Shown: positions 53,841 through 63,524 of the stretch, piece by piece | Numbering within the stretch: the stretch's first letter is position 1 | How the letters are laid out: each line of letters starts with the position of its first letter | Assembly: GCF_000423645.1 (NCBI RefSeq) | Contig: NZ_AUIJ01000004.1 | Coordinates: 1-64,000, forward strand | Direction: 5' to 3' | Source: Sediminimonas qiaohouensis DSM 21189 | GTDB taxonomy: Bacteria; Pseudomonadota; Alphaproteobacteria; Rhodobacterales; Rhodobacteraceae | DNA: 64,000 nt | Notes under the pieces: model-generated | Told to the model about the DNA's origin: nothing | Databases searched by the model: none | What the model saw: the letters and a program-made list of their open reading frames with translations, nothing else | Translations under genes and position numbers: made by a program

Positions 53841-54857
53841 TTAGCGGAACGGCGGTGCGTAGAGCAGGCCGCCATCAGTCCATTGTGCGTTCAGGCCGCG
53901 AGCCAGGCCGATCGGCGTGCTTTCACCGATGTTCTTGGCAAACAGCTCACCGTAGTTGCCGCCCACCATGATCGCGCGCTTGGCCCAATCCTTGTCCAGG
54001 CCGAGCATCTCGCCCAGGGTTCCTTCGGTGCCCAGCAGGCGGTTCACTTCGGGACGGTTGGTGCCCTTTGCCAGTTCCTCGATATTGGCCGAGGTAACGC
54101 CAAGCTCTTCCGCCGCGATCAGCGCGTTCAGCGTCCAGCGGACGACGTCGCCCCACTCGTGATCGCCGTGGCGGACAAGCGGCCCGAGCGGCTCTTTCGA
54201 GATGGTTTCGGGCAGAATGGCGTGCTCTTCGGGGTTCTCGAAGGACGCGCGTGTTGCCGCCAGGCCGGAACGGTCCGTGGTATATACGTCGCAAGCACCT
54301 GCAAGGTACTGCTGTTGCGATTCAGCGTTGGTTTCGATCGGAACCGGCTCGTAGTCCATGTTGTTCTTGCGGAAGAAATCCGCGAGGTTCAACTCGGTCG
54401 TGGTGCCGGTCTGGATGCAAACCGTTGCGCCGTCCAGCTCCTTGGCCGACGAAACGCCCAGCGCCTTGGGAACCATGAAACCCTGACCGTCATAGTAGTT
54501 CACGCCGGTAAATTCGAACTTCAGGTCGACGTCGCGCGTGAAGGTCCAGGTCGTGTTGCGAGCCAGCATATCGATCTCGCCGGAGGCAAGCGCGGTAAAG
54601 CGGGTTTTACCCGTGGTCGGCACGAATTCGATGGCGGTCGGATCGCTCAAGACAGCAGCAGCAACGGCGCGGCATACCGCAACGTCGAAGCCTTCCCATT
54701 CGCCGTTCGCGTTCGGCGCAGCAAAGCCGACAAGGCCGGTGGTTACGCCGCAGTTCAGGGTGCCGCGCGCCTTGACGTCGTCAAGGGTCCCGGCAGCCGC
54801 AGCCCCGGCCGATAGGCCAGCAGCCGTCATTGCAGCAAAGAATACGGATGTTTTCAT
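53841..54857 (-). CDS. bztA: BztA, periplasmic amino-acid binding protein
   Basis: A 338-residue binding protein with signal peptide (SVFFAAMTAAGLSAGAAAA) and the type II periplasmic-binding fold (LNCGVTTGLVGFAAPNANGE ... FTALASGEIDMLARNTTWTF). It captures Glu, Gln, Asp or Asn for BztBCD. ATG 54857 is used because GGAAGAGG sits just upstream; the ATG at 54884 is not supported. It heads the operon. Confidence 0.95.
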   Translation of the reverse strand: MKTSVFFAAMTAAGLSAGAAAAGTLDDVKARGTLNCGVTTGLVGFAAPNANGEWEGFDVAVCRAVAAAVLSDPTAIEFVPTTGKTRFTALASGEIDMLARNTTWTFTRDVDLKFEFTGVNYYDGQGFMVPKALGVSSAKELDGATVCIQTGTTTELNLADFFRKNNMDYEPVPIETNAESQQQYLAGACDVYTTDRSGLAATRASFENPEEHAILPETISKEPLGPLVRHGDHEWGDVVRWTLNALIAAEELGVTSANIEELAKGTNRPEVNRLLGTEGTLGEMLGLDKDWAKRAIMVGGNYGELFAKNIGESTPIGLARGLNAQWTDGGLLYAPPFR

Positions 54858-55058
54858 GTTTACCTCTTCCTGATTGTCCGCCATTTCGCTTGGCGGTTCA
54901 TCCGGCCAGCAAGACCGGGGACGATACTGTAAAGGGTTGCCCCCTCAGTATCGCCGAGTTTGGGCGGATTCATCACAATACGTCAAGTGATTGATCATGA
55001 TATGCTAGGGAAACTGCCTGCCAAACAGGGTGACTATACGGAAGGTCGCACTATTTGT

Positions 55059-55775
55059 TCAATTTGGTGTGCGCACCAGATCGAAAAATACTTTCGCATG
55101 AACGAATGCTTGGCGCTTGCGCATTGCATCCTCATTCGCCTCGGCGTCCTGGCCCCATTGTTCCTGCTGCCAGATGTCATCGAGTCGCGAGCTTGCCCAT
55201 ATCTCATCGATCGGGCGCAGGCCCCGCGCCGCGGCAAACCCGAGAATCAATGAGCCCGAGATTCCCACGAGGTCGTGAAACGCGGTTAGCTCGAATGCGT
55301 TCATTTTGTGCACCATCGCGCGCAGCCGCGCCAATGACGCCTCTGGCTGCGGCGCATACATGACCCCCGATACCGGCACCAGTTGCACGCCAAGGGTGCC
55401 GCGTGCCCATTCAAGGTAGGGCGCCCACTCCGCCTGTTGCCGGTCGCACAGTTCCTCGGGCGCGTCCGCGCGGTAACACAGCAGATCGGTATCGCCGTAA
55501 TCCGCCACCATGTCGGCCACTTCGGCGTGCTGCTTGGCAACCTTGTCGATGGCGGCATTTGCGGACCGGGTCATGGGCATGGCGTTGGGATTGATCGTTT
55601 CGTCCTGCGCGTCCCACTCCTGCGCGATCTCATGCGCCAGCGCATGGGTCGGCACGATCAGCGGCGCCTTGGCCGGCGTCTTTACCGGCCGTCCATCAAG
55701 GCGCACGGAATATCCGCCCCCTTCTGGCGCGGCTTCGGCCACTTTCCAAAAACGTTTGGCGGTCCATGTACTCAT
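55059..55775 (-). CDS. ATP12-family F1-ATPase assembly chaperone
   Basis: A 238-residue protein of the ATP12 family. Visible family parts are YSVRLDGRPVKTPAKAPLIV, AQEWDAQDETINPNAMPMTR and LLCYRADAPEELCDRQQAEW. In mitochondria and alphaproteobacteria ATP12 helps assemble F1 alpha. ATG 55775 overlaps the stop of the HAD gene. It could serve the housekeeping F1 or the N-ATPase. Confidence 0.92.
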   Translation of the reverse strand: MSTWTAKRFWKVAEAAPEGGGYSVRLDGRPVKTPAKAPLIVPTHALAHEIAQEWDAQDETINPNAMPMTRSANAAIDKVAKQHAEVADMVADYGDTDLLCYRADAPEELCDRQQAEWAPYLEWARGTLGVQLVPVSGVMYAPQPEASLARLRAMVHKMNAFELTAFHDLVGISGSLILGFAAARGLRPIDEIWASSRLDDIWQQEQWGQDAEANEDAMRKRQAFVHAKVFFDLVRTPN

Positions 55776-56455
55776 CTCTCTGATCCCCAAAGATTGTCCA
55801 GAACGCCAAGAAGGTCGCGAAAATCATGCACAAGATGATCCGCCTCGCCCATGGCCTCCGGCGGGTGATAGCCCCAGCTGACACCGATGGCGCGCATGCC
55901 GGCGGCGCGGGCCATCTGCATGTCAAACGCGGTGTCCCCGATCATGACCGCGTTCTCGGGCGTTGTGCCGGTCTCTTGCATCGCGGCCTGTAGCATCGAA
56001 GGGTGCGGCTTGGAAGGGTGGTGATCCGCGACCTGTTCGGTGGTGAAAAACCCCGACAGCCCATGCCCGGACAGCAAGGCATCAAGGCCGCGCCTTGATT
56101 TACCCGTGGCCACTCCAAGGATGTTTTCCGGGGTCTCGGATAGCCGGTCCAGCGTGGCGCGCGCATGCGGGTAGAAGGGCGAGCTGTCGGCGACATCGCT
56201 TTGCGCCCTGAGGTCCGCATACGCGTTTTTGTAGGCCGCGACCATCTCGGCCCGGGTCACGGCATCCCGGTCCGGCGCAAGGCGGGCCATTGCCACGTCA
56301 AGCGACAGGCCGACGATTGCCAGGATGTCGTTTTGCGGCGGAACAGTCATGCCAACCGCGCCAAAGGCGTAGCTCATCGCCGCGATGATGTCGGCCTGAC
56401 TGTCTACCAGCGTACCGTCGACATCAAACACGATCAGACGCAGCGGGCGCGTCAT
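55772..56455 (-). CDS. HAD-family hydrolase (phosphoglycolate phosphatase-like)
   Basis: A 227-residue HAD enzyme: nucleophile motif VFDVDGTLVDSQADI, motif II GVATGKSRRGLDALL and motif III/IV PENAVMIGDTAFDMQMARAA. It resembles Gph-type phosphatases. The start overlaps the RluC-like gene and the stop overlaps the ATP12 gene, so all three are translationally coupled. The substrate is not fixed by sequence. Confidence 0.9.
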   Translation of the reverse strand: MTRPLRLIVFDVDGTLVDSQADIIAAMSYAFGAVGMTVPPQNDILAIVGLSLDVAMARLAPDRDAVTRAEMVAAYKNAYADLRAQSDVADSSPFYPHARATLDRLSETPENILGVATGKSRRGLDALLSGHGLSGFFTTEQVADHHPSKPHPSMLQAAMQETGTTPENAVMIGDTAFDMQMARAAGMRAIGVSWGYHPPEAMGEADHLVHDFRDLLGVLDNLWGSER

Positions 56456-57495
56456 TCCAACTCCTCGAAGGGATCAACGGGCACCTCGTCTTCGCGCCAC
56501 TGCAGCGTTTTCCACGTTTGGCGCATGTGCTCGGGCAGTGCCGCGGTCAGGGTGATGGTGCGCTTGGTCACCGGATGTTCGAACCGCAGGAACCGCGCGT
56601 GCAGGTGCAGCTTCTTGCTGATCTCACCGCCCAGTTGCGCGCCCCATCCGTCGCCAAGGTTCTCTTGCCCCGAGCCGCCATATTTGCCGTCGCCGATGAT
56701 CGGGTGCCCAATCTCGGCCATGTGGGCGCGCAGTTGGTGCGTGCGCCCCGTCACCGGCACCAGCGCCACCCAGGCCGCGCGCCGGGCCAGAGCCGACAGC
56801 ACCGCGTAATCCGTCACCGCACGCTTGGCGCCCTCGGTGGCGTCCACGTCGCGGGGGTGGACGCAATGCATCTTCTCGCCCTCGCCGCGCGCGCCGTGGC
56901 CGGGCGCCTTGACCAGGCCGAACTTGATCGTGCCCATCTGCGGGCTGGGTACACCAGCCACCGCCGCCCAATAGAGCTTGCGCGTCTCGCGGTGCCGGAA
57001 TGCCGCGGTCAGGCCGCTGGCCACGCTGCGGGTGCGCGCCAGGACCAGGACGCCCGACGTGTCCTTGTCCAGCCGATGAACAAGGCGCGGCTTTTCCTCC
57101 AGCCCGAAGCGTAGCGCCTCAGTCATGCCGTCGACATGCCGGGTTTGCTTGCTTCCGCCCTGCGTGGGCAGGCCCGGCGGCTTGTTGATCGCGATGATGT
57201 GGTCGTCGCGGTAAATCACGCAGTCGCGGATCATGCGGGCATCGGCATCGGACACATATGCCTGCGAAGGCTGCGGGGACGCGCCCGGATCGGGCAGCGG
57301 CGGGATGCGCACGCTTTGGCCGGCTTGCAGGCGGGTGTTGGCTTTGACCCGTCCGCCATCGACGCGCAGCTCGCCCTTGCGGCACATCTTCTCGATCGCG
57401 CCCTGACGCACATGCGGAAACATCCGGCGCAGCCAGCGATCCAGCCGTTGATCGGCGTCATCGGGCGCGACCGGCAGGATTTGAACGCGGCTCAT
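56452..57495 (-). CDS. RluC/RluD-family rRNA pseudouridine synthase
   Basis: A 347-residue enzyme with an S4 domain at the N-terminus (AIEKMCRKGELRVDGGRVKA) and the catalytic motif RLVHRLDKDTSGVLVLARTR, with Asp as nucleophile. RTHQLRAHMAEIGHPIIGD is also typical. It isomerises uridines in 23S rRNA. It overlaps crcB and the HAD gene by four bases each. Confidence 0.93.
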   Translation of the reverse strand: MSRVQILPVAPDDADQRLDRWLRRMFPHVRQGAIEKMCRKGELRVDGGRVKANTRLQAGQSVRIPPLPDPGASPQPSQAYVSDADARMIRDCVIYRDDHIIAINKPPGLPTQGGSKQTRHVDGMTEALRFGLEEKPRLVHRLDKDTSGVLVLARTRSVASGLTAAFRHRETRKLYWAAVAGVPSPQMGTIKFGLVKAPGHGARGEGEKMHCVHPRDVDATEGAKRAVTDYAVLSALARRAAWVALVPVTGRTHQLRAHMAEIGHPIIGDGKYGGSGQENLGDGWGAQLGGEISKKLHLHARFLRFEHPVTKRTITLTAALPEHMRQTWKTLQWREDEVPVDPFEELE

Positions 57496-57869
57496 TGGAG
57501 AACACCGCGAAACAGCACAAGCGCCATGGCAATAGCCCCCAGGGACAACAGAACAGACGCAAACCCATAGAAAAGCGCCAGGTTGATCTGACCACGTTCA
57601 ATCAACGTCATCACATCCAGCGAAAAGGCCGAAAAGGTCGTGAACCCGCCAAGGATGCCCGTCACCATGAACGGCGCGAGCCGCGTCGCGTCCTTGTGCG
57701 CAAGGATGACCACCAGCACCCCCATCAGGAACGAGCCGAGGATATTCACGGCAAGCGTGCCCCAAGGGAACCCCGGACCAATCAGGCGCATCGCGCCGAC
57801 ATTGGTCAGGTATCGGGCCGAGGCCCCGATTGCGCCGCCGATGGCGACCTGAAGAAGGGTTGCAAACAT
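57492..57869 (-). CDS. crcB: Fluoride channel CrcB (Fluc)
   Basis: A 125-residue protein with four helices. The family signature GTLAVNILGSFLMGVL and GILGGFTTFSAFSLDVMTLI are present. It forms dual-topology dimers that export fluoride. A single gene here suggests a homodimer. No fluoride riboswitch is seen upstream. Confidence 0.95.
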   Translation of the reverse strand: MFATLLQVAIGGAIGASARYLTNVGAMRLIGPGFPWGTLAVNILGSFLMGVLVVILAHKDATRLAPFMVTGILGGFTTFSAFSLDVMTLIERGQINLALFYGFASVLLSLGAIAMALVLFRGVLQ

Positions 57870-57952
57870 GGCGCGTCTGTGACCCCGAGCGCGCGGAATG
57901 TCAAGCTACACAGCCTTTTCATGCAGGCCACCCAGGGCCAGCGAGACGGGCC

Positions 57953-59284
57953 TCAATGCGCGCTGCCTCCGCGTTTGGCGCGCAGGTTGACGAAGAAATC
58001 CAGCCGCTTCTTCAACTCGCGCTCAAAGCCCCTTTCGACGGGCTGATAGAGAACCGGGCGCTTCATGTCCTCGGGGAAATAATCCTGCCCCGAAAACCCC
58101 TCTTCGGCGTCGTGGTCATAGGCATAGCCCTGGCCGTACCCCTGCTCCTTCATCAGCGATGTTGGGGCGTTGAGGATGTGTTTGGGCGGCGGGGCGCTTC
58201 CGGTTTTGCGGGCCAATGCGCGCGCGGCCTTGTAGGCGGTGTAGGCCGAGTTCGATTTGGGCGCGAGGGCCAGGTAGGTCACCGCCTGCGCCAGTGCCAA
58301 TTCGCCCTCGGGGCTACCGAGCCGTTCATAGGTTTCCCACGCATGCAGGCAATGCGTCTGCGCCTGTGGGTCCGCCAGGCCGATATCCTCGACCGCCATG
58401 CGCGTGATGCGCCGCGCCAGATAACGGGGATCTTCGCCCCCCTCCAGCATCCGCGCCAGCCAATAAAGCGCGGCGTCAGGGTCCGAGCCGCGCACCGATT
58501 TGTGCAGCGCCGAAATCAGGTTGTAATGCGCCTCGCCCGACTTGTCGTATTGCGCCGCGCGCCGCATCAGCCGCGCCGATAGCGCGTCGGTGTCCAGCGG
58601 TTTGTCAGTTTTCCATGCCGCCGCCTGTTCGATCAGGTTCAGCGCGGCGCGGCCGTCGCCATCGGCCATCTCCAACAGCGCCTCGCGCGCGGGGCCCGTC
58701 AGCGGCAGCGCGCGACCGATCTCTTGTTCGGCGCGCTGCGCGAGCAGTTCAAGATCGGCGAGCCCCAGGCGCTCGAGCACCAAAACCTGCGCACGGCTGA
58801 GAAGCGCGGCGTTCAATTCGAAACTGGGATTTTCCGTTGTCGCCCCGACCAAGAGGATCGTGCCATCCTCCATGTGCGGCAGGAAGCTGTCCTGTTGCGC
58901 CTTGTTGAAACGGTGTATCTCGTCCACGAACAACAGCGTGCCCTGCCCGTTCGCGCGGCGATGCTTGGCCTCGTCGAACACTTTGCGCAGTTCCGGCACG
59001 CCGGTGAAGATTGCGCTGATCTGTACGAAATGCAGGTCCGTTTCGTCGGCCAGGAGCCGCGCAATGGTGGTCTTGCCAACCCCCGGCGGGCCCCAGAACA
59101 CCAGCGATGACAGGCTCCCCGATGCCAGCATCACGCCAAGCGGTGCGTCCGGCCCCAGCACCTGATCCTGACCGATGACGTCGGACAATGCGCGCGGGCG
59201 CAAGCGATCCGCCAAGGGCCGGGGCGCGTTATCCTTTTTGGGCTTGGGCGCGTCATCGCCCTTGGGGTCGAACAGATCCGCCAT
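57953..59284 (-). CDS. rarA: Replication-associated recombination ATPase RarA (MgsA)
   Basis: A 443-residue AAA+ protein. Walker A is FWGPPGVGKTTIARLLADET, Walker B includes LLFVDEIHRFNKAQQD, and sensor 1 is ILLVGATTENPSFELN. The C-terminal MgsA domain follows (LMKEQGYGQGYAYDHDAEEG). RarA acts at stalled replication forks. It starts four bases after the protease stop. Confidence 0.96.
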   Translation of the reverse strand: MADLFDPKGDDAPKPKKDNAPRPLADRLRPRALSDVIGQDQVLGPDAPLGVMLASGSLSSLVFWGPPGVGKTTIARLLADETDLHFVQISAIFTGVPELRKVFDEAKHRRANGQGTLLFVDEIHRFNKAQQDSFLPHMEDGTILLVGATTENPSFELNAALLSRAQVLVLERLGLADLELLAQRAEQEIGRALPLTGPAREALLEMADGDGRAALNLIEQAAAWKTDKPLDTDALSARLMRRAAQYDKSGEAHYNLISALHKSVRGSDPDAALYWLARMLEGGEDPRYLARRITRMAVEDIGLADPQAQTHCLHAWETYERLGSPEGELALAQAVTYLALAPKSNSAYTAYKAARALARKTGSAPPPKHILNAPTSLMKEQGYGQGYAYDHDAEEGFSGQDYFPEDMKRPVLYQPVERGFERELKKRLDFFVNLRAKRGGSAH

Positions 59285-59287
59285 CGG

Positions 59288-60676
59288 CTATAGCCTGAAC
59301 CGGGTGACGAAACGTTCCGCCCCGCGCTGCACCGCCATCGAGACCATGCCGACCCTGTCACGCAGCGCGCGGGTGACATCATTGCTGGTAGCAATCTGGG
59401 TCGCGTTGATCTCAAGGATGACATCGCCCTTGCGCAACCCGATCCGCGCGCCGTATTGCCCGGGCTCTTCGACAAGGGCGCCTTGCGCGCTGAGCGGCAA
59501 TCCATATTCGCCGATCACGGCCGGGTTGACGGTGCTGATCCGCAGGCCCGGCAGCGCGCTATTCCCATCCAAGACACGCGTATCGCGCGGCGGCGTGTCG
59601 GGCGCGGCGATCATCTTCACGTCAACCTCGCGGCGCTTGCCCCGCCGGAACCGCTCAATAGTCGCCGTCTCGCCAATGCCCGTGACCGAAAGCCGAAATA
59701 GCATTTCGGCGGGGGTGTTCACCGGCTCGCCATCAACCGCAAGGACGACATCGCCCGCCTCGAACCCGGCATCGCCGAAAGGGCTCAGCGGGTGAAGCTG
59801 CGAAATCAGCATGCCGCCGGGCCGCCCGAGGCCCAAGGATGCCGCGATGTCGGCATCCACGGGCTGCCCGCTCATCCCGGCCCAGGGGCGTTCAAAGTTT
59901 TCGTTGCCCGCGCGCGCCTGATCGACGAACTGCGCCACCAGGTTGGCGGGGATCGCGAACCCGATCCCGTTCGACCCACCCGAGCGCGTCAGGATCGACG
60001 TGTTGATCCCGATCAGCCGCCCCTGCGTGTCGATCAGGGCTCCGCCCGAATTGCCCGGGTTGATCGGCGCGTCGGTTTGGATGAAGTAGCCCCGCGCGCT
60101 GCCGGTGGCCGTGCCTGACCGTGCAAGGCCCGAAACGATACCGCTGCTGACCGTCTGACCCACGCCGAACGGGTTGCCGATGGCAAGGGTCAACTCGCCC
60201 ACCTCGACGCTGTCGCTGTCGCGCAGGTTCAGGAACGGCATCTTGCCCGCCTTTTCCAGGCGCAGAACGGCAAGATCGCTTTCCTCGTCGGACAGCAGCA
60301 CCTTGGCGTCAAACTCGCGCCGGTCATTCAGCACGACGCGAATATCCGTCGCTTGGGCGACAACGTGGTAGTTCGATACCACGATCCCATCCTCGGACAG
60401 GATCACCCCCGAACCGAGCGAGTTTTGCACGCGCGGACGCACGGTGCCGAAATCGCGAAACAGCCCCTGAAAGAACGGATCGTTCATGAATGGGCTGGTG
60501 CGCTCTTTCACGACGCGGCGGGCGTAGATGTTCACCACCGCCGGCGTCGCCTCCTTGACCAGGGGAACGAAGCTAAGCTGCACCTCCGCGCGGCTTTGCG
60601 GCACACGCGCCTGTTGCGCGCCGGTTTGAAGGGGCAATAGGGCCAAGCATAGCACTGCAAGCAGAATTCGGGCCAT
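59288..60676 (-). CDS. Do/DegQ-like periplasmic serine protease
   Basis: A 462-residue protease with signal peptide (ILLAVLCLALLPLQTGA), a trypsin-like domain with catalytic His (VVSNYHVVAQA), Asp and Ser (NPGNSGGALIDTQGRLIGIN), and two PDZ domains (GGMLISQLHPLSPFGDAGFE and the C-terminal LRKGDVILEINATQIATSND). It should degrade or hold misfolded periplasmic proteins. The short loop and lack of a long Q-linker suggest DegQ more than DegP. It is the first gene of a run to ATP12. Confidence 0.92.
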   Translation of the reverse strand: MARILLAVLCLALLPLQTGAQQARVPQSRAEVQLSFVPLVKEATPAVVNIYARRVVKERTSPFMNDPFFQGLFRDFGTVRPRVQNSLGSGVILSEDGIVVSNYHVVAQATDIRVVLNDRREFDAKVLLSDEESDLAVLRLEKAGKMPFLNLRDSDSVEVGELTLAIGNPFGVGQTVSSGIVSGLARSGTATGSARGYFIQTDAPINPGNSGGALIDTQGRLIGINTSILTRSGGSNGIGFAIPANLVAQFVDQARAGNENFERPWAGMSGQPVDADIAASLGLGRPGGMLISQLHPLSPFGDAGFEAGDVVLAVDGEPVNTPAEMLFRLSVTGIGETATIERFRRGKRREVDVKMIAAPDTPPRDTRVLDGNSALPGLRISTVNPAVIGEYGLPLSAQGALVEEPGQYGARIGLRKGDVILEINATQIATSNDVTRALRDRVGMVSMAVQRGAERFVTRFRL

Positions 60677-60754
60677 GGGGTTCCTCCGTCTGTGGCGAAG
60701 ATATGCGGCCCACGGCGGATGATTGCAAGCTTTGGCCGCCGGGCCCGGGAAATG

Positions 60755-60788
60755 AAAAACCCCTGCCCACGCGCGCGCGGGACAGGGG
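60755..60788 (-). terminator. Terminator of the rplQ operon
   Basis: On the minus strand CCCCTG and CAGGGG pair, extended by a GC-rich upper part, and are followed by TTTTT (60759-60755). It lies 30 bases after the rplQ stop and separates the ribosomal operon from the protease gene. Confidence 0.85.
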
Positions 60789-60818
60789 TAAATTCAATCG
60801 GCAATGCCGGAGGCGCTA

Positions 60819-61238
60819 TCAGTCCTCGGCGGCCTCTTCGGCGGCAACGCGTGCGCGGTCGCCTGCGCCTTTGGCGTCTGTGTCGCGATCGACGAATTCG
60901 ATGATCGCCATCGGCGCCATGTCACCATAGCGGAAGCCCGCCTTGAGGATGCGCACATAGCCACCCTGGCGTTCCTTGTAGCGTTCGCCCAGTACGTCAA
61001 ACAGCTTGGCCACGTACTTGTCCTGCTTGAGCTGCGATGCGGCCTGACGGCGGGCATGCAGATCGCCGCGCTTGGCCAGCGTGATCAGCTTTTCCACGAT
61101 CGGGCGCAGTTCCTTAGCCTTGGGCAGTGTGGTCTTGATCTGCTCATGTTCAATGAGCGAGCCGGCCATGTTCGCCCACAGCGCCTTGCGGTGCTCATGG
61201 GTGCGGTTCAGGCGGCGGTATCCTCTTGCGTGACGCAT
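60819..61238 (-). CDS. rplQ: 50S ribosomal protein L17
   Basis: A 139-residue L17 with the start [20 protein letters not shown], the core [20 protein letters not shown] and [20 protein letters not shown]. It has a charged Ala-rich tail. It follows rpoA, the normal order. Confidence 0.97.
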   Translation of the reverse strand: MRHARGYRRLNRTHEHRKALWANMAGSLIEHEQIKTTLPKAKELRPIVEKLITLAKRGDLHARRQAASQLKQDKYVAKLFDVLGERYKERQGGYVRILKAGFRYGDMAPMAIIEFVDRDTDAKGAGDRARVAAEEAAED

Positions 61239-61365
61239 TGTGTTGTCTCCTAAAGTGTTTTGCTTTGTCCGGCGGTCTGATGCGTGTCAGCCGCTCTCCT
61301 TGGGGCGGAATGCCCGGGGTGGTCGGCACGAGGCAGGAAGGCCCGCCCCGTGCGTGCGAAGTGCC

Positions 61366-62382
61366 TTAGAAGGCGTCTTCGAATTTCTTTGCCAGGTCCT
61401 CGATGTTGTCCGGCGGCCAGTCCTCGACATCCATGCCAAGGTGCAGGCCCATGCCCGAGAGAACCTCTTTGATCTCGTTGAGCGACTTGCGCCCGAAGTT
61501 GGGCGTGCGCAGCATCTCGGCCTCTGTCTTTTGGATCAGATCGCCGATGTAAACGATGTTGTCGTTCTTGAGGCAGTTGGCCGAACGAACGCTGAGTTCC
61601 AACTCATCAACCTTCTTGAGCAGAAGCGGGTTGAACTCCAGGCCGTCGTCGTCGTCCTGGCGGCTGGCTGCTTCGGGCTCGTCAAAGTTGACGAAGATCG
61701 ACAGCTGGTCCTGCAGGATGCGCGCGGCGAAGGCCACGGCATCGTCCGGGGTGATGGACCCGTCGGTTTCCACCTTCAGCATCAGTTTGTCATAGTCCAG
61801 CACCTGCCCCTCGCGGGTGGGCTGCACGTCGTAGGACACCTTGCGGATCGGCGAATAGATCGCGTCGATCGGGATCAGGCCGATGGGGGCGTCCTCGGGC
61901 TTGTTCTTGTCGGCGGGAACGTAGCCCTTGCCGGTGTTGACCGTCAGTTCCATGTAGAGATCCGCACCTTCATCAAGGTGACAAATCACGTGATCAGGGT
62001 TGAGAACCTCGATCCCGGCGCTGTCGCTCATGTCGGCCGCGGTCACGGCCCCAGGGCCCTTGGCGTTGATCGTCAGACGCTTGGGGCCTTCGACCTCCAT
62101 GCGCAGGGCGATGCCCTTGAGGTTGAGGATGATGTCGGTCACGTCCTCGCGCACGCCTGCGACGCTGGAAAACTCGTGCAGCACGTTGTCCATCTGCACC
62201 GAGGTGATCGCGGCGCCTTGCAGCGACGACATCAGAATCCGGCGCAGGGCGTTGCCCAGCGTCAGGCCGAAGCCACGCTCAAGCGGCTCGGCCACGATCG
62301 TGGCCTGACGCAATGGATCACTGCCCGGCTGCACCACCAGCTGGCCCGGCTTGATCAATTCTGCCCAATTCTTGTGGATCAT
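61366..62382 (-). CDS. rpoA: RNA polymerase alpha subunit
   Basis: A 338-residue alpha subunit: N-terminal dimerisation domain ([20 protein letters not shown]) and C-terminal DNA-binding domain ([20 protein letters not shown] and [20 protein letters not shown]). ATG 62382 has GGAGGG upstream; the earlier Met at 62394 is not supported. It lies between rpsK and rplQ. Confidence 0.97.
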   Translation of the reverse strand: MIHKNWAELIKPGQLVVQPGSDPLRQATIVAEPLERGFGLTLGNALRRILMSSLQGAAITSVQMDNVLHEFSSVAGVREDVTDIILNLKGIALRMEVEGPKRLTINAKGPGAVTAADMSDSAGIEVLNPDHVICHLDEGADLYMELTVNTGKGYVPADKNKPEDAPIGLIPIDAIYSPIRKVSYDVQPTREGQVLDYDKLMLKVETDGSITPDDAVAFAARILQDQLSIFVNFDEPEAASRQDDDDGLEFNPLLLKKVDELELSVRSANCLKNDNIVYIGDLIQKTEAEMLRTPNFGRKSLNEIKEVLSGMGLHLGMDVEDWPPDNIEDLAKKFEDAF

Positions 62383-62452
62383 GCGTCCCTCCATTCCTGT
62401 CCTGTCCCCATGTCCAAAGGCCAGAACGCCCGAGGTTTAATAATGACGGAAT

Positions 62453-62477
62453 GGGGCCGCACGGATTGCGCGGCCCC
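62453..62477 (-). terminator. Hairpin between rpsK and rpoA
   Basis: GGGGCCGC and GCGGCCCC form a perfect 8-bp stem over nine bases, 17 bases after the rpsK stop. No T-tract follows, so it probably stabilises or tunes the message rather than ending it. Confidence 0.5.
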
Positions 62478-62494
62478 ACCTCGTATGTGTCCAG

Positions 62495-62887
62495 TCAGAC
62501 CCGGCGGCGCTTCGGCGGACGGCAGCCGTTATGCGCAATCGGGGTCACGTCGCGAATCGAAGTAATGTTGAAGCCGACAGCTGCCAGCGCGCGCAGCGCC
62601 GACTCGCGGCCCGAACCGGGCCCCTGCACTTCGACTTCAAGTGTCTTGACGCCATGATCCTGCGCCTTCTTGCCGGCATCTTCTGCCGCCAACTGAGCCG
62701 CGTACGGGGTCGATTTACGCGACCCCTTGAAGCCCATGGTGCCGGAGGAGGACCACGCAATCGCGTTGCCCTGCACGTCCGAGATCAGGATCTTGGTGTT
62801 GTTGAACGAAGAGTTCACATGCGCCACGCCCGTGGCGATGTTCTTTGAGACCTTTTTCTTGGTCCCGCGGCGGGTATCACGTGCCAT
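62495..62887 (-). CDS. rpsK: 30S ribosomal protein S11
   Basis: A 130-residue S11: [40 protein letters not shown] and the C-terminal [18 protein letters not shown]. It sits between rpsM and rpoA as expected. Confidence 0.98.
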   Translation of the reverse strand: MARDTRRGTKKKVSKNIATGVAHVNSSFNNTKILISDVQGNAIAWSSSGTMGFKGSRKSTPYAAQLAAEDAGKKAQDHGVKTLEVEVQGPGSGRESALRALAAVGFNITSIRDVTPIAHNGCRPPKRRRV

Positions 62888-62902
62888 TGACTGCGTCCTC
62901 CC

Positions 62903-63271
62903 TTATTTCTTCTTGCCAGCAATGGCCTTTGCGGGGCCCTTGCGTGTGCGAGCGTTGGTATGCGTGCGCTGGCCGTGCACGGGGAGGTTGCGGCGATGGC
63001 GCAGGCCGCGGTAGCAGCCCAGGTCCATCAGGCGCTTGACGTTCATCTGCCGCTCGCGGCGCAGATCGCCTTCAACGGTATAGTTCGCGTCGATATGTTC
63101 GCGGATGGCCATGACTTCGGAATCCGACAGTTCGTTCACACGGCGCGCCTGATCGACGCTGAGCGCCTCACAGATGTCACGAGCCGAAGAAGGGCCAATT
63201 CCGGTGATGTAGGTCAGTGCGATCGGGACCCGCTTGTGGGTCGGGATGTTCACGCCGGCAATACGTGCCAC
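62903..63271 (-). CDS. rpsM: 30S ribosomal protein S13
   Basis: A 122-residue S13 starting at GTG 63271 ([20 protein letters not shown]). AAGGA lies about ten bases upstream, and the length matches the family. A longer frame to 63340 adds residues not found in S13. Core parts are [20 protein letters not shown] and the basic C-terminus ending AIAGKKK. Confidence 0.97.
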   Translation of the reverse strand: MARIAGVNIPTHKRVPIALTYITGIGPSSARDICEALSVDQARRVNELSDSEVMAIREHIDANYTVEGDLRRERQMNVKRLMDLGCYRGLRHRRNLPVHGQRTHTNARTRKGPAKAIAGKKK

Positions 63272-63438
63272 GATATACGTTCCTTTCGTTGCGGTTCCGT
63301 AGTTCCAGAACCTTTTTTCACAACGGTGACCCGCGGGCATTCACGCCAACGGGCCGCAGCTGATTGAGGTAATATGATTCCCGGACGGGATATGCCCACC
63401 AGAATCAAATCGCGATACAGACTGCGGTGCGTATGAGC

Positions 63439-63464
63439 AAAAAGCCGGGGCGTCAAGCCCCGGC
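63439..63464 (-). terminator. Terminator of adk
   Basis: GCCGGGGC and GCCCCGGC pair perfectly over five bases, and the minus strand continues with TTTTTGC. It lies 60 bases after the adk stop and separates adk from rpsM, so rpsM may have its own promoter in 63272-63438. Confidence 0.85.
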
Positions 63465-63524
63465 CGTGCCGTTTTTGCGCAATAACATGCTCGCCCTCCG
63501 ATATGGGGCGTTAACCGCGTTGGT